Of a stretch of 64,000 bases of DNA, positions 7,511 through 16,054 are shown in pieces. The position numbers were made by a program, and so were the translations under genes. The stretch covers positions 3,348,001 through 3,412,000 of the forward strand of contig NZ_CP174509.1 in the NCBI RefSeq assembly GCF_045920555.1, in the 5' to 3' direction. The notes under the pieces were generated by a model. That model was not told the DNA's origin. It searched no databases and saw only the letters and a list, made by a program, of their open reading frames with translations. Numbering within the stretch: position 1 is the stretch's first letter; every line of letters starts with the position of its first letter. Source of the DNA: Pseudalkalibacillus sp045920555. GTDB taxonomy: Bacteria; Bacillota; Bacilli; Bacillales; Fictibacillaceae.

Positions 7511-8197
7511 ATGCCTGTGGAGTTGTTAGATCGTAAAACTGGTGATGTGAACGGGGATGGAATCCAGGATGTCGTTTTTTTGACCGGTACACTTCCATTT
7601 CCTGAAAGTCCTTTTCGAGAGAATATCACCTTATGGATACAAGATGGACATAGCGGGAGGTTTTATGACTTACCTTTAAAGACCTTGATGGGATATCAAC
7701 CCTCGTTATTCTTAGGGGATCTTACAGGGGACAAAGTCAACGATATTCTAATCAGTATGTTTTCTGGAGGATCGGGAGGATATACCTATAATTACGTCTA
7801 TTCATTCGTGCATAATAATCCCCGTATCCTTTTCAATTATGAGGTATTCAACGACTTATACCATTATAAAGTAGAATATCTTGATGGTTTCAAGGTCAAG
7901 GTGACTGCGTTGGAAACCGGAAATACATTCATCATAGATATACAGTATAAAGGGGCGGAATATTTAGCAGAATTATATGATCAGATTGGAATATTAAAAA
8001 AGCCTGTAGAAGGTTCCGTCAACGCGCTTGGCGGTTTATACCCGGTTGATTTTCAAGGGAATGGGGTGTACGATCTGTTGGCATATCAACGGATCATCGG
8101 TTTGTACAATGCAGACGGGCTTGGTCAGTTGAACACCTACTTGAGATGGAATGATCATTCATTTCATCCTTATAACCAGACAATCCAAATTTATTGA
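7511..8197 (+). CDS. FG-GAP/VCBS-like repeat protein with Ca-binding loops
   Basis: A 228-residue protein with three loops of the type D-x-N/T-G-D/N-G/K-x-x-D: DVNGDGIQD near residue 12, DLTGDKVND near 70 and DFQGNGVYD near 184. These resemble calcium-binding loops in VCBS/FG-GAP propeller repeats and dockerins. The start is set at 7511, seven bases after GGAGGG, rather than at an in-frame ATG at 7505 that nearly abuts it. No signal peptide is present, which is odd for this fold; a spore or cytoplasmic location is possible. The function is unknown. It is the only gene of its transcription unit. Confidence 0.7.
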   Translation: MPVELLDRKTGDVNGDGIQDVVFLTGTLPFPESPFRENITLWIQDGHSGRFYDLPLKTLMGYQPSLFLGDLTGDKVNDILISMFSGGSGGYTYNYVYSFVHNNPRILFNYEVFNDLYHYKVEYLDGFKVKVTALETGNTFIIDIQYKGAEYLAELYDQIGILKKPVEGSVNALGGLYPVDFQGNGVYDLLAYQRIIGLYNADGLGQLNTYLRWNDHSFHPYNQTIQIY

Positions 8198-8199
8198 AA

Positions 8200-8228
8200 A
8201 GGAGCCGACCCTTTACCAGTCAGCTCCT
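8200..8228. terminator. Terminator between converging genes
   Basis: AGGAGCCGAC and GTCAGCTCCT pair over 10 bp (one G-U). The better T run (TTTTCAATAAATT) is on the minus strand, so it mainly serves the M14 peptidase gene, though it can act in both directions. Confidence 0.75.
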
Positions 8229-8250
8229 GTATTTATTCCGAGTATAGTAT

Positions 8251-10659
8251 TTACTCACTATAGATTGCATTTGAGAGCAGACGGAACAGATAGTCTGTAT
8301 GATCTCTGAATCCTGCTTCTATCCCAATCAATGCCACATCTTGGTCCTTTTCTTTCACAATGACAGGTTTACCCTGGGCACCTTCACGGTTTTTCCAATG
8401 ACCTGCAACAAAGAAATCATCATTATCATCGAATGATGCATGAATGTTGACCCCTTCTGTATCTGTATACCAAACTGGTTGATAAACAAAACCAAAATCG
8501 GTTGCATCATAACCTGAAGTCAATGCTGATTCATCATAATCTACGTTGACGATACCGTTGCTATTGGAGCTCCCTTTGTTGACCGTTACATCTGTCAATC
8601 CAAGTTGCTTCGTTGCATCAGATGCTCCAGCCCCAACTGCGATATATTTTCCTCCATTTTCCACGAGTGAATATACATTTTGCTTAAACTGATCATATTG
8701 GCTTTCATTTTCGAGACCGAATTCTGCATTCGCCCTGGAATTATTGTAGGTAATCAATCTCGAGGTTCCGCTGTATATGAACACATCTGTATCACCGAGT
8801 CCCTCTTCAGCAAGTCGTTTCGGGGTAATCTCTTCCACATCGAAGCCTAACCGCTGCAATGCCAATAATGTACCTGCATGAGACTGTCCTTTATTCATCC
8901 CGCCGTCTTTTAAAATCGTTACCTTCTGAGGTTTCAGTTTCTGTTCCACATCTCCCTTTTCTGTAGCTACTTTGATTCCTGATTCTTTAACTAGCTTTTT
9001 CAATTCAGAAGTCGGTTCAGCATCTAAATGGAAATGACCATTTTCTCCCCAGTTCAGTTCATAGCCCTTTTCTATTAGTGTGTTAACAAGATTTACGGCT
9101 TCAACTGAAGTATTAGGGATTTTGTATGGACCATCACCTATTAATTCTCCGTCATCAGTAGAAACCTTTTTCACTTCTGATGTTTTAACTTCAAAGTCAC
9201 TTCCTGCGTCAACTTCTATTGCTTCAAATCCCCATAACTCAGGTAAGCTCCAAGCAGAAATATCATACATAGATGGTGTAATATCGGTAATATCTTCTCC
9301 ATCCCATAACATCGTGTTGGCTAGCCCTGCTTTCGCCTGGCTCATATCAATAATGTAGGTTCCAGCTGGATAGGTTTTCCCTTCAAATTCAAAACCTTTT
9401 TTAGCCTCTGATACTTTGATGTCATTGAACTTTAAATGTTCAACGGCCTTTTCGGTAGCGGTTGGATCGGTTTCATCCACAGGTAAAATATAAGCTTTCG
9501 GGAAAAAACCTTCCGAATGATAAGGATGATCGAATTGAATTCCCCGTTTAAACACTTCGATTTGATCCTTGATCATTTCTGCTTTATTTTCATTTGAAAA
9601 TTCGAGTGCACCTATTACGGCGTCATAGTGCCATTTAACGCCATCCCAATCGTTTGTCGGAGCTTCCAATGTGTAACCGTAAGCTCCGTGATACATTGCA
9701 TACATTGGTGTAAAGATCGGCGGGTAGTCATCCCAACCTGCTTCGTCATCACGCTGAGGAATATAAGTGCCTGTCATGTTCTGATAGTCGACGTTTGATG
9801 TTTCTGTATTAGTGTTTTCATATTCTTCACGGTGGTCAACAATGTTTCCTTCCATAGCTTCTGCCTGATCGAGTGCCCACTTGGAATAAAGATCGTACTC
9901 ATAATTCGGGTTATGCGGTGGTGTACATGGCTCAATCAATCCAGGGTGGTCCGGGCCGCCGTAGGATTTCACATAGCCATGAAGGTCAAGGAATACCATT
10001 GGATTCCATTCTTTGATCAAATTAACGGTATGTTTGGTTTCAACCTGAGATTGTGTAATGAAATCACGGTTCAAATCAATACCATTCCCGTTGAAGCGTG
10101 TTGCGTCTATTCGCCCATCTGGATTTGCAACAACATTGAAAATGAGAATGTGGTTTTCAAGTAATTGTTTCGTTTTTTCATCATTTTCGATTGCGAATCG
10201 TTCAATCAATTGAAGGGTAGCATCTGTACCTACGAATTCAGTACCATGAATCGAACCATTGATCATGACTGGAACTTTGAAGTCGGGATGTTTCTCGATG
10301 AATTCTTCAGCCTTGTCAGGATTTTTGAACATTTTCTTTCTTAAGGCTTTTTGATAGCCGTATTTTCCTTTTGTTGAAGGATCCGAAATTGTTACGACGT
10401 ACATATCATGTCCCTGAGAGGACTGGTCAGTTGTTTCGATGGAGATTCGATTGCTTTTTTGGGCAATTTCTTGAAGTTTTTCGTTTACCTTCGAATATTT
10501 CACAAAATCATAGTTTTCACTATTAAATAGACTGCCGTCCTCCTCTTGGATCGTTTCATTTACATTGACGTTATGCCACTTAGTTGTTTCCGCTGTTCCG
10601 GTTAGAGGAGCAGTCAATAAACCAATTACAGCAATTCCTGATAGCAATGAATGTTTCAT
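8251..10659 (-). CDS. Secreted M14 family zinc carboxypeptidase
   Basis: An 802-residue exported metallopeptidase. Residues 1-24 form a classic signal peptide (KHSLLSGIAVIGLLTAPLTGTA). The M14 catalytic set is complete (numbering from the first of two adjacent Met codons): zinc ligands H139 and E142 in SIHGTE, substrate-binding NR in GIDLNRDF near 198, third ligand H228 in LDLHGY, and general-base E333 in YTLEAPTND. A long C-terminal part (about 560-800) with SGTSR and VGAGASD segments looks like a glutamine-amidotransferase-like fold seen in large M14 relatives. The second Met is preferred because GGGAGG lies six bases before it. The gene is monocistronic. It should trim peptides outside the cell; substrates are unknown. 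Confidence 0.9.
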   Translation of the reverse strand: MKHSLLSGIAVIGLLTAPLTGTAETTKWHNVNVNETIQEEDGSLFNSENYDFVKYSKVNEKLQEIAQKSNRISIETTDQSSQGHDMYVVTISDPSTKGKYGYQKALRKKMFKNPDKAEEFIEKHPDFKVPVMINGSIHGTEFVGTDATLQLIERFAIENDEKTKQLLENHILIFNVVANPDGRIDATRFNGNGIDLNRDFITQSQVETKHTVNLIKEWNPMVFLDLHGYVKSYGGPDHPGLIEPCTPPHNPNYEYDLYSKWALDQAEAMEGNIVDHREEYENTNTETSNVDYQNMTGTYIPQRDDEAGWDDYPPIFTPMYAMYHGAYGYTLEAPTNDWDGVKWHYDAVIGALEFSNENKAEMIKDQIEVFKRGIQFDHPYHSEGFFPKAYILPVDETDPTATEKAVEHLKFNDIKVSEAKKGFEFEGKTYPAGTYIIDMSQAKAGLANTMLWDGEDITDITPSMYDISAWSLPELWGFEAIEVDAGSDFEVKTSEVKKVSTDDGELIGDGPYKIPNTSVEAVNLVNTLIEKGYELNWGENGHFHLDAEPTSELKKLVKESGIKVATEKGDVEQKLKPQKVTILKDGGMNKGQSHAGTLLALQRLGFDVEEITPKRLAEEGLGDTDVFIYSGTSRLITYNNSRANAEFGLENESQYDQFKQNVYSLVENGGKYIAVGAGASDATKQLGLTDVTVNKGSSNSNGIVNVDYDESALTSGYDATDFGFVYQPVWYTDTEGVNIHASFDDNDDFFVAGHWKNREGAQGKPVIVKEKDQDVALIGIEAGFRDHTDYLFRLLSNAIYSE

Positions 10660-10912
10660 CATATTCCTCCCTAATGGTTTTTCTGGTAGTACATTACTAG
10701 TTTAGTATTTTTATTCATAGAATTGTATAAACCATTCATCCTGTTTAATAGGAGGTGCTATTGTACTAGTTGATCTTATCTTAAAGTCAAAAATAGGTAG
10801 GAGTTTCAAGATAAATGCGCCGATCTTTAATAATTAAGCGAATTTGTATTTTTTCAAGCCAATTTCTGAATGTATAAGCCGAATCCAGATATTTATTCGT
10901 ATTTCGAAATTA

Positions 10913-10946
10913 AGAAGGGCTGATCCAAAAATAGATCAGCCCTTCT
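10913..10946 (-). terminator. Strong hairpin after the BHMT remnant
   Basis: AGAAGGGCTGATC (10913-10925) and GATCAGCCCTTCT (10934-10946) are a perfect 13-bp inverted repeat with an 8-base loop. On the minus strand it follows the methyltransferase remnant directly and is succeeded by TAATTTCG, so the T run is short. It probably ends the sulfate operon transcript. The remaining gap up to 10660 shows no gene; it should contain the peptidase promoter. Confidence 0.7.
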
Positions 10947-10957
10947 GCCAACATATT

Positions 10958-11660
10958 CTATGCTCTTGTACGGAACTCCAAATTATGCTTTTTCAAGGTT
11001 TCATCCTGTCCGAATAAGAAATGCTTTTCCATATTCGGTGAATACCTCGAATTCGGAGCAATGCGGCCGACTGCTTCAGCCACTGCCCGGATCATGGCAA
11101 GTGATGCTCCGTAACATAACCCGATGAATTTGATATCTGTTTCATAATGTGCTTTCTTTGCCCATTCAGCTAGTTCATAACGATTGTGATACAGCGGATC
11201 CAGCGAGGTCGGGAAAGTCGTTTCTGTGGGCAATGTACAGCTGCATCCACCATCCGCTAAATTGAAAAAAGTAGGATGTTCTTCCGTAGTTCGGTATGGA
11301 AGCGGAAGAGCCCCAATGTATCCTTTTACGTTTTCACGGATCTTTTCCAGATGGGGCTGCATCGTATCAGGTCCTCTGAAGCAGTTCATTCCGACGACCA
11401 GCGCCCCGTTTTCCTCCAGTATTCTGCAAGATTCTTCAACCGTATAATCATCACGTAGAATCCCTTCTCCCATCAGCCCTAACGAGATCACGGCATCCAG
11501 TCCGTTCCTTTTGATTTCCTCAAGTGCGATCAACGCTTCCTCATGATAGTAGAATGTCCCCCCTAAAATGAAATCGACGCCTTCATCCACACACCATTCA
11601 ACCATCTCTGCAAACATTACACGGACCTCATCTTTCGATTTCTCATCATCTAGATAGTTT
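10958..11660 (-). pseudogene. Truncated homocysteine S-methyltransferase (BHMT-like)
   Basis: About 230 residues match the C-terminal two thirds of betaine/cobalamin-independent homocysteine methyltransferases: VDFILGGTF, VGMNCFRGPDTM, ALPLPYRTTEEHPTFF, RYSPNMEKHFLFG. The N-terminal roughly 110 residues are missing. The open frame extends to 11695, but its first 15 or so codons are the wrong frame of a sirC remnant, so they are not a real N-terminus. The zinc site is also damaged: the first Cys is kept (GMNC) but the usual double Cys reads LCYGA. I conclude this is a dead fragment fused to the sulfate operon's tail by a deletion. Confidence 0.8.
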
Positions 11661-12000
11661 AGCTGGGACCTGGAAGTTTCCACAGACCGGGTCATCGGAC
11701 AATATTGACTAACTGATGTTTTCCAGCCTATTCAGCGATACTTTTATTCACATTACGATGATTAGTAGCAGCAATGACAACGAGAGCACCTGAAGTCGGC
11801 AGCCTCCACATGTTTTCCACCCACGTTATCTTTTTCGTAACAACCAGTTTTTTCACACGTCATTTATCTCGAAACTTGCAACCGTGACAGTTGCACCAGC
11901 TTCAACAAGTGAATTGATTTTACGATAAGCGACCTTTCCACCGCCAATGACGACAGCCTTTTTGCCTTCTAGATCGCATGATCGGGTAATGGCTCATGCA
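11650..12000 (-). pseudogene. sirC: Decayed sirC (precorrin-2 dehydrogenase)
   Basis: Directly after sirB, overlapping its stop, an ATG starts MSHYPIM. After a frameshift come DLEGKKAVVIGGGKVAYRK and NSLVEAGATVTVASFEIND, then a stop. In other frames appear VVIAATNHRNVNKSIAE, a stop, LVNIV, and DDPVCGNFQVPAKLSR followed by stops. These are successive pieces of the NAD-binding siroheme synthase domain (SirC/YlnF), in correct order. Several frameshifts and stops inactivate it, and its C-terminal part is replaced by the methyltransferase fragment. B. subtilis has intact sirC at this operon position. This strain would need another precorrin-2 dehydrogenase to make siroheme. Confidence 0.88.
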
Positions 12001-12731
12001 ATCACTCCTAATGTTTCAAGCGTTCGCTCAGAGACCACTTTTTGAAGATTCGGGTGGTAACCGAGGTACTTGCACAAAATGAATTCCTGATCAGCAGGAA
12101 TCATTTTTCTGATCGTCTTTTCCATGCTTTTCATCAAGATCCCCGTAAATAATAGATAGGGGACCACAAACACTTGCTTGTGACCGAATTGTTCAGCTAG
12201 TTCAAGCCCTTTCTCAAAACTGGGTTCTGCTGCAGCCAAAAACGATGTTTCCACTCTTTTGAATGGATATTTCTCATGCAACAGATCGGCAATTTTACGT
12301 AAATCTCTTTTCACATCTGGGTCACTGCTGCCTCTCCCGACTAGAAGGACCATCGCATCGTTAACCGGTTGTTGCTGCTCATAGATTCGTTCGACCAAAA
12401 TATCGATGATACCCATATGAACGCCAAACGGTCGCCCATACGTAATTTGTACATCCGGCCATCTCATTTGTAATCGCTCCAGCTCTAAAGGGATATCTGT
12501 TTTTGCATGTCCAGCAGTGAGCAACAGGACTGGGACGACTGCTATCCGAGTGGCGCCACGTTCAAGGCATCGTTGAAACCCTTCTTCAATCGTCGGGTGT
12601 GCCAATTCCAGAAAACTGATTTCCTGGATCGGTACTGATTGGTGCTCCATACTTTGTTGCATGAATCGAGCGGCTTGATTCCTTGCTTCTTCAACCCTGC
12701 TGCCATGACCGATGTATAGAATGGCTTGCAT
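11994..12731 (-). CDS. sirB: Sirohydrochlorin ferrochelatase SirB (CbiX family)
   Basis: The protein has 245 residues. It contains the family hallmarks ILYIGHGSR (residues 4-12), VVPVLLLTAGHAKTDIP (about 73-89), LLVGRGSSDPD and VVPYLLFTGILMKSM, i.e. two CbiX-like halves with metal-contacting His residues. It inserts Fe2+ into sirohydrochlorin, the last step of siroheme synthesis, needed by the sulfite reductase encoded upstream in the same operon. It lies 14 bp after sumT and overlaps the ATG of the wrecked sirC. The gene itself shows no damage. Confidence 0.93.
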   Translation of the reverse strand: MQAILYIGHGSRVEEARNQAARFMQQSMEHQSVPIQEISFLELAHPTIEEGFQRCLERGATRIAVVPVLLLTAGHAKTDIPLELERLQMRWPDVQITYGRPFGVHMGIIDILVERIYEQQQPVNDAMVLLVGRGSSDPDVKRDLRKIADLLHEKYPFKRVETSFLAAAEPSFEKGLELAEQFGHKQVFVVPYLLFTGILMKSMEKTIRKMIPADQEFILCKYLGYHPNLQKVVSERTLETLGVIA

Positions 12732-12745
12732 CTCATCCCTCCATC

Positions 12746-13531
12746 TTAAAAAGCAACTTGTGTCTGCAATTCATTTTCTGGCTGGATCAATCGTTCAAAC
12801 CAGTTGATTTTGTCGCGCAGGCGTACGACCTCACCAACGATGATCATGCTTGGATTTTTAATATCACTTTGTTCAACAATCTCGACAATGGAGTCTAATG
12901 TTCCGGTCACGGTCCGCTGTTCCTCGATCGTGCCCCAATGGACAAGGGCGACAGGTGTAGCAGCAGGACGACCATGCTTCAACAGTTGTTCACAAATATA
13001 GGGAAGGTTTTTTACTCCCATATAAATGGCAAGTGTATCGATCCCTTTTGCAAGGCTTTCCCAATGGAGGTCGTCCCCTTCTTTATCCTTACGTCGATGT
13101 CCAGTCACGAATGCGAAGGTTGAGCTATGTTCCCGATGTGTGACAGGTATACCCGCATATGCAGGAGCTGCGATTCCAGATGTGATTCCTGGAACGATTT
13201 CAAACTCGAGCCCATGCTTCGCTAATTCTTCTGCTTCTTCTCCGCCCCTGCCATACACGAACGGATCGCCGCCTTTCAACCTCGTGACGATTTTACCCTT
13301 TTTCCCGTTTTTAACGAGAAAACGATTGATCGTTTCCTGTTTCATGAGATGATAGTCTGGAAGTTTACCGCAATAGATCAGTTCTGCATCAGGCTTTGCA
13401 TAGTTTAATAGTTCCTTGTTGATCAATCGATCGTAAAGTATGACATCTGCTTCTTCTATACACTTCATTCCTTTAACTGTTATCAATCCTGGATCCCCTG
13501 GACCTGCCCCCACTAGATAGACTTTACCCAT
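12746..13531 (-). CDS. sumT: Uroporphyrinogen-III C-methyltransferase
   Basis: The protein has 261 residues. The SAM-dependent methyltransferase signatures VYLVGAGPGDPGLITVKG (4-21), ADVILYDRLI, RLKGGDPFVYGRGGEE and VPGITSGIAAPAYAGIP are all intact. It converts uroporphyrinogen III to precorrin-2, the first committed step to siroheme. It is a stand-alone enzyme without fused CysG domains, which is why a separate SirC and SirB are needed. It lies in the cysH operon between the DUF3906 gene and sirB. Confidence 0.95.
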   Translation of the reverse strand: MGKVYLVGAGPGDPGLITVKGMKCIEEADVILYDRLINKELLNYAKPDAELIYCGKLPDYHLMKQETINRFLVKNGKKGKIVTRLKGGDPFVYGRGGEEAEELAKHGLEFEIVPGITSGIAAPAYAGIPVTHREHSSTFAFVTGHRRKDKEGDDLHWESLAKGIDTLAIYMGVKNLPYICEQLLKHGRPAATPVALVHWGTIEEQRTVTGTLDSIVEIVEQSDIKNPSMIIVGEVVRLRDKINWFERLIQPENELQTQVAF

Positions 13532-13552
13532 TTCATCCTCTCCTTCACATGT

Positions 13553-13777
13553 TTAACTGCCGGTCAAAATCGTCTCTTGTTCATGTAGGACAAAACCGTT
13601 GCCTCTACGGATCTTCTTTTTCTCATATAGCGATATATCATCAACCTCAGGTAATCTCAGAAAATATTTTTCAAGTTCAACTTCTACGAGATGGAATGCC
13701 GCATTATCATTTTCTGCAGCGATGATGACTGGAATCACTTCACCATTCGCCGTCACTTCAAACCGGTATAAGTTCAT
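13553..13777 (-). CDS. DUF3906-like small protein in the sulfate operon
   Basis: A 74-residue soluble protein (MNLYRFEVTANGEVIPVIIAAENDNAAFHLVEVELEKYF...). I recall this as the DUF3906 family, which in Bacillus sits beside the siroheme/sulfite reductase genes. It has no Cys, no membrane segment and no signal peptide. It is embedded in the operon, 15 bp after the reductase gene and 21 bp before sumT, with RBS GGAGGGGCG upstream. A helper role in sulfite reduction or siroheme handling is inferred from location only. Confidence 0.75.
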   Translation of the reverse strand: MNLYRFEVTANGEVIPVIIAAENDNAAFHLVEVELEKYFLRLPEVDDISLYEKKKIRRGNGFVLHEQETILTGS

Positions 13778-13792
13778 TCATCGCCCCTCCTA

Positions 13793-15421
13793 TCACGAAA
13801 CATTCTCGGTCACATTTCCTAAAATATGATCCAATTCTTCCTGTAGCGGCTCTATACCGAGACGGCCGACGAAATCATAGAACGATTCCCCAGGGATCTT
13901 CGCTTCTTTAAAATAGACAAGAAACTCTTTTAGAACAGCAGGAAGGTGTTCGCCATCAATCTTACCTTTCAACTTCTCATTGAATTTCCCGCCGTCATTT
14001 AATGTACCGCCGACATAGATTTCAAATGCCTCAATCATGCCTTTTTCCTTCGATTTCATTTTGATCCCTTGCAATCCGATATCAGCGATTTGCCGTTGTC
14101 CGCACGAATTCGGGCATCCAACCATATGAAGCCTTATCGGGACATCCACCCTGATCTGTTCATCGAGGTATTCTGCTATCCGACGCATCCGCTCTTTCGT
14201 TTCCACTAATGCAAGGTTGCAAAATTCAATCCCCGTGCACGATACAGAATATGCAATGAAGCGTTTCGGTTCAATCGTAATCCTCTCAAATATCTTTTCT
14301 TGCAAGAGTGTATCGACTTTCTCGTCCGGGATGTTCGGTATAATGATATTTTGAGAGTTACAAGTCCGGATCTCGCCATTTCCATACTGTTTTGATATTT
14401 TAGCGATTTCCAAAACCTCATCTGCATCCAACCGGCCGACTGGAACGTTGAATCCGATATAATTCAACCCGTCCTGTTTTTGTTTATGCACACCATAAAA
14501 GTAGCCTGCATTCCAATCCTTTTGGACATCCTCACCTTTTGAAGGCAAGGGACCTGTAAGCTCAACTAATTTTTCTTTAAATTGCTCAGGACCCCAATCC
14601 GCGACAAGAAACTTAAGCCGTGCACGGTGACGTTTCTCCCTGTAACCGAAGTCCCTGAAGATCGTCGTGATCGCAATCGCTGTCTCTTTGACTTGCTCCG
14701 GCTGTATGAAGACATCCAATGTTTCTGCAAGATATGGTCTTGCCGCGAGACCTCCACCTACCTTTACATGAAACCCATTGACTTCCTCTCCATCGATTTC
14801 TTTGACAGCCGGGGTGAAGGAAAGGCAATTGATTTCAGCATTCGATGCATTATGGACATTCGTGCTGATTGAGACCTTGTATTTCCGCGGCAAGTTCGAG
14901 AAATCTTGATTATGTTGGAAATACTCATAAATCTCTCTTACAATCGGTTCTGTATCGAACAACTCATTCGGATCTATTCCAGCCAGCGGATTTCCGACGA
15001 TATTACGTGTGATATCCCCGCAAGCTCCCGCAGAAGAAAGACCTACCCGTTGTAGACGGTTGAAAATATCCGGGATGTTCTCGATTTCCAGCCAGTGGAA
15101 CTGGATCGCCTGGCGTGTAGTGACATCGAATACCCCGCGGCCATAGTCTTTACAAATCGATGCCAGTGCTTCTGCTTGTTCGTAATTCAGTACACCTGAC
15201 GGGACATTGACCCGCATCATGAAATAACCATCTTCTTTCGGCCGTTGTAGATACAGGCCTGCCCATTTGAATGAATCCCACTCTTCTTTAGGAATTGATT
15301 CGAAACCATTTTCAGCGTAATGCGGGATATCTTTAAAGATTTCAAGTCCGTCTTTCTCAAGCTTTTTCAATTCGGTTTTATTCAGCTTTTCGTTGTCTGC
15401 CCAGATTTTTTCATATGCCAA
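13793..15421 (-). CDS. Assimilatory nitrite/sulfite reductase, siroheme-Fe4S4 type
   Basis: The 542-residue single-chain hemoprotein of the ferredoxin-dependent NirA/Sir family has two ferredoxin-like and two Fe4S4-siroheme domains. The cluster cysteines are C395 and C401 (SCTGIEFC) and C436 and C440 (GCPNSC), the C-x5-C and C-x3-C pattern. Siroheme-binding basic residues are in TTRQAIQFHW (101-110) and KRHRARLKFL (263-272). Its place between cysC and the siroheme genes in a sulfate operon argues that it reduces sulfite to sulfide rather than nitrite. The electron donor is not evident. B. subtilis uses CysJI instead; this single-protein arrangement is found in other Bacillaceae. Confidence 0.92.
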   Translation of the reverse strand: MAYEKIWADNEKLNKTELKKLEKDGLEIFKDIPHYAENGFESIPKEEWDSFKWAGLYLQRPKEDGYFMMRVNVPSGVLNYEQAEALASICKDYGRGVFDVTTRQAIQFHWLEIENIPDIFNRLQRVGLSSAGACGDITRNIVGNPLAGIDPNELFDTEPIVREIYEYFQHNQDFSNLPRKYKVSISTNVHNASNAEINCLSFTPAVKEIDGEEVNGFHVKVGGGLAARPYLAETLDVFIQPEQVKETAIAITTIFRDFGYREKRHRARLKFLVADWGPEQFKEKLVELTGPLPSKGEDVQKDWNAGYFYGVHKQKQDGLNYIGFNVPVGRLDADEVLEIAKISKQYGNGEIRTCNSQNIIIPNIPDEKVDTLLQEKIFERITIEPKRFIAYSVSCTGIEFCNLALVETKERMRRIAEYLDEQIRVDVPIRLHMVGCPNSCGQRQIADIGLQGIKMKSKEKGMIEAFEIYVGGTLNDGGKFNEKLKGKIDGEHLPAVLKEFLVYFKEAKIPGESFYDFVGRLGIEPLQEELDHILGNVTENVS

Positions 15422-15436
15422 TGGAACATCCTCCTC

Positions 15437-16033
15437 TTAAAATAGGTTCTTTTCTTTTAAATACGTGATCACTTGATCGGCACATTCCTCAACTGAATAG
15501 TTGTTTGTTTCAATGACCAGTTCTGGTGATTCGGGTTCTTCATATGGCGAACTTACGCCGGTGAAATCAGGTATCTCTCCTTTGCGCGCCTTTTCATACA
15601 ACCCCTTCGGATCACGTGTTTCACACTCAGCCAATGGACATTTCACATAAACTTCGATGAATTCATCGGCTTCAACCATCTCCCGCACCCGATTCCGGTC
15701 CTCCTTAAATGGGGAAATAAAAGCGGTGATGGCGAATTGACCACTATCGACAAACAATTTCGCGACCTCACCGATCCGCCTGATGTTTTCTTGCCTGTCC
15801 TCTACTGAAAAACCAAGTCCTTGGTTCAAACCATGGCGGATATTATCCCCATCCAGTACGTAACTCCTCAACCCTAGATCGTGCAGCTTCCGGTCGACAG
15901 CGTTTGCCAATGTAGACTTCCCGGATCCAGAAAGACCTGTAAACCAGATGATACTGCTTGTCTGTTTATTCAAACGACGTCGTTCGCTTTTCGATACAGC
16001 CGATTCGTGCCATATGATATTTTGAATTGCCAC
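15437..16033 (-). CDS. cysC: Adenylylsulfate (APS) kinase
   Basis: The protein has 198 residues. The P-loop GLSGSGKST (34-42), DGDNIRHGLNQGLGFS and the family segment KGLYEKARKGEIPDFTGV are all present, so the enzyme should phosphorylate APS to PAPS with ATP. The N-terminal WHESAVSKSERR is typical. It lies 16 bp upstream of the sulfite reductase gene and 22 bp downstream of sat. With cysH in the same operon, reduction presumably goes through PAPS or APS depending on CysH specificity. Confidence 0.96.
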   Translation of the reverse strand: MAIQNIIWHESAVSKSERRRLNKQTSSIIWFTGLSGSGKSTLANAVDRKLHDLGLRSYVLDGDNIRHGLNQGLGFSVEDRQENIRRIGEVAKLFVDSGQFAITAFISPFKEDRNRVREMVEADEFIEVYVKCPLAECETRDPKGLYEKARKGEIPDFTGVSSPYEEPESPELVIETNNYSVEECADQVITYLKEKNLF

Positions 16034-16054
16034 TTATCTCACTCCTTCAGTTGT

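Noticed and set aside
10958..11695. Intact methyltransferase gene of 245 codons
   Set aside because: The first 15 or so codons are an off-frame read of the sirC remnant, and the family's N-terminal third and one zinc Cys are missing.
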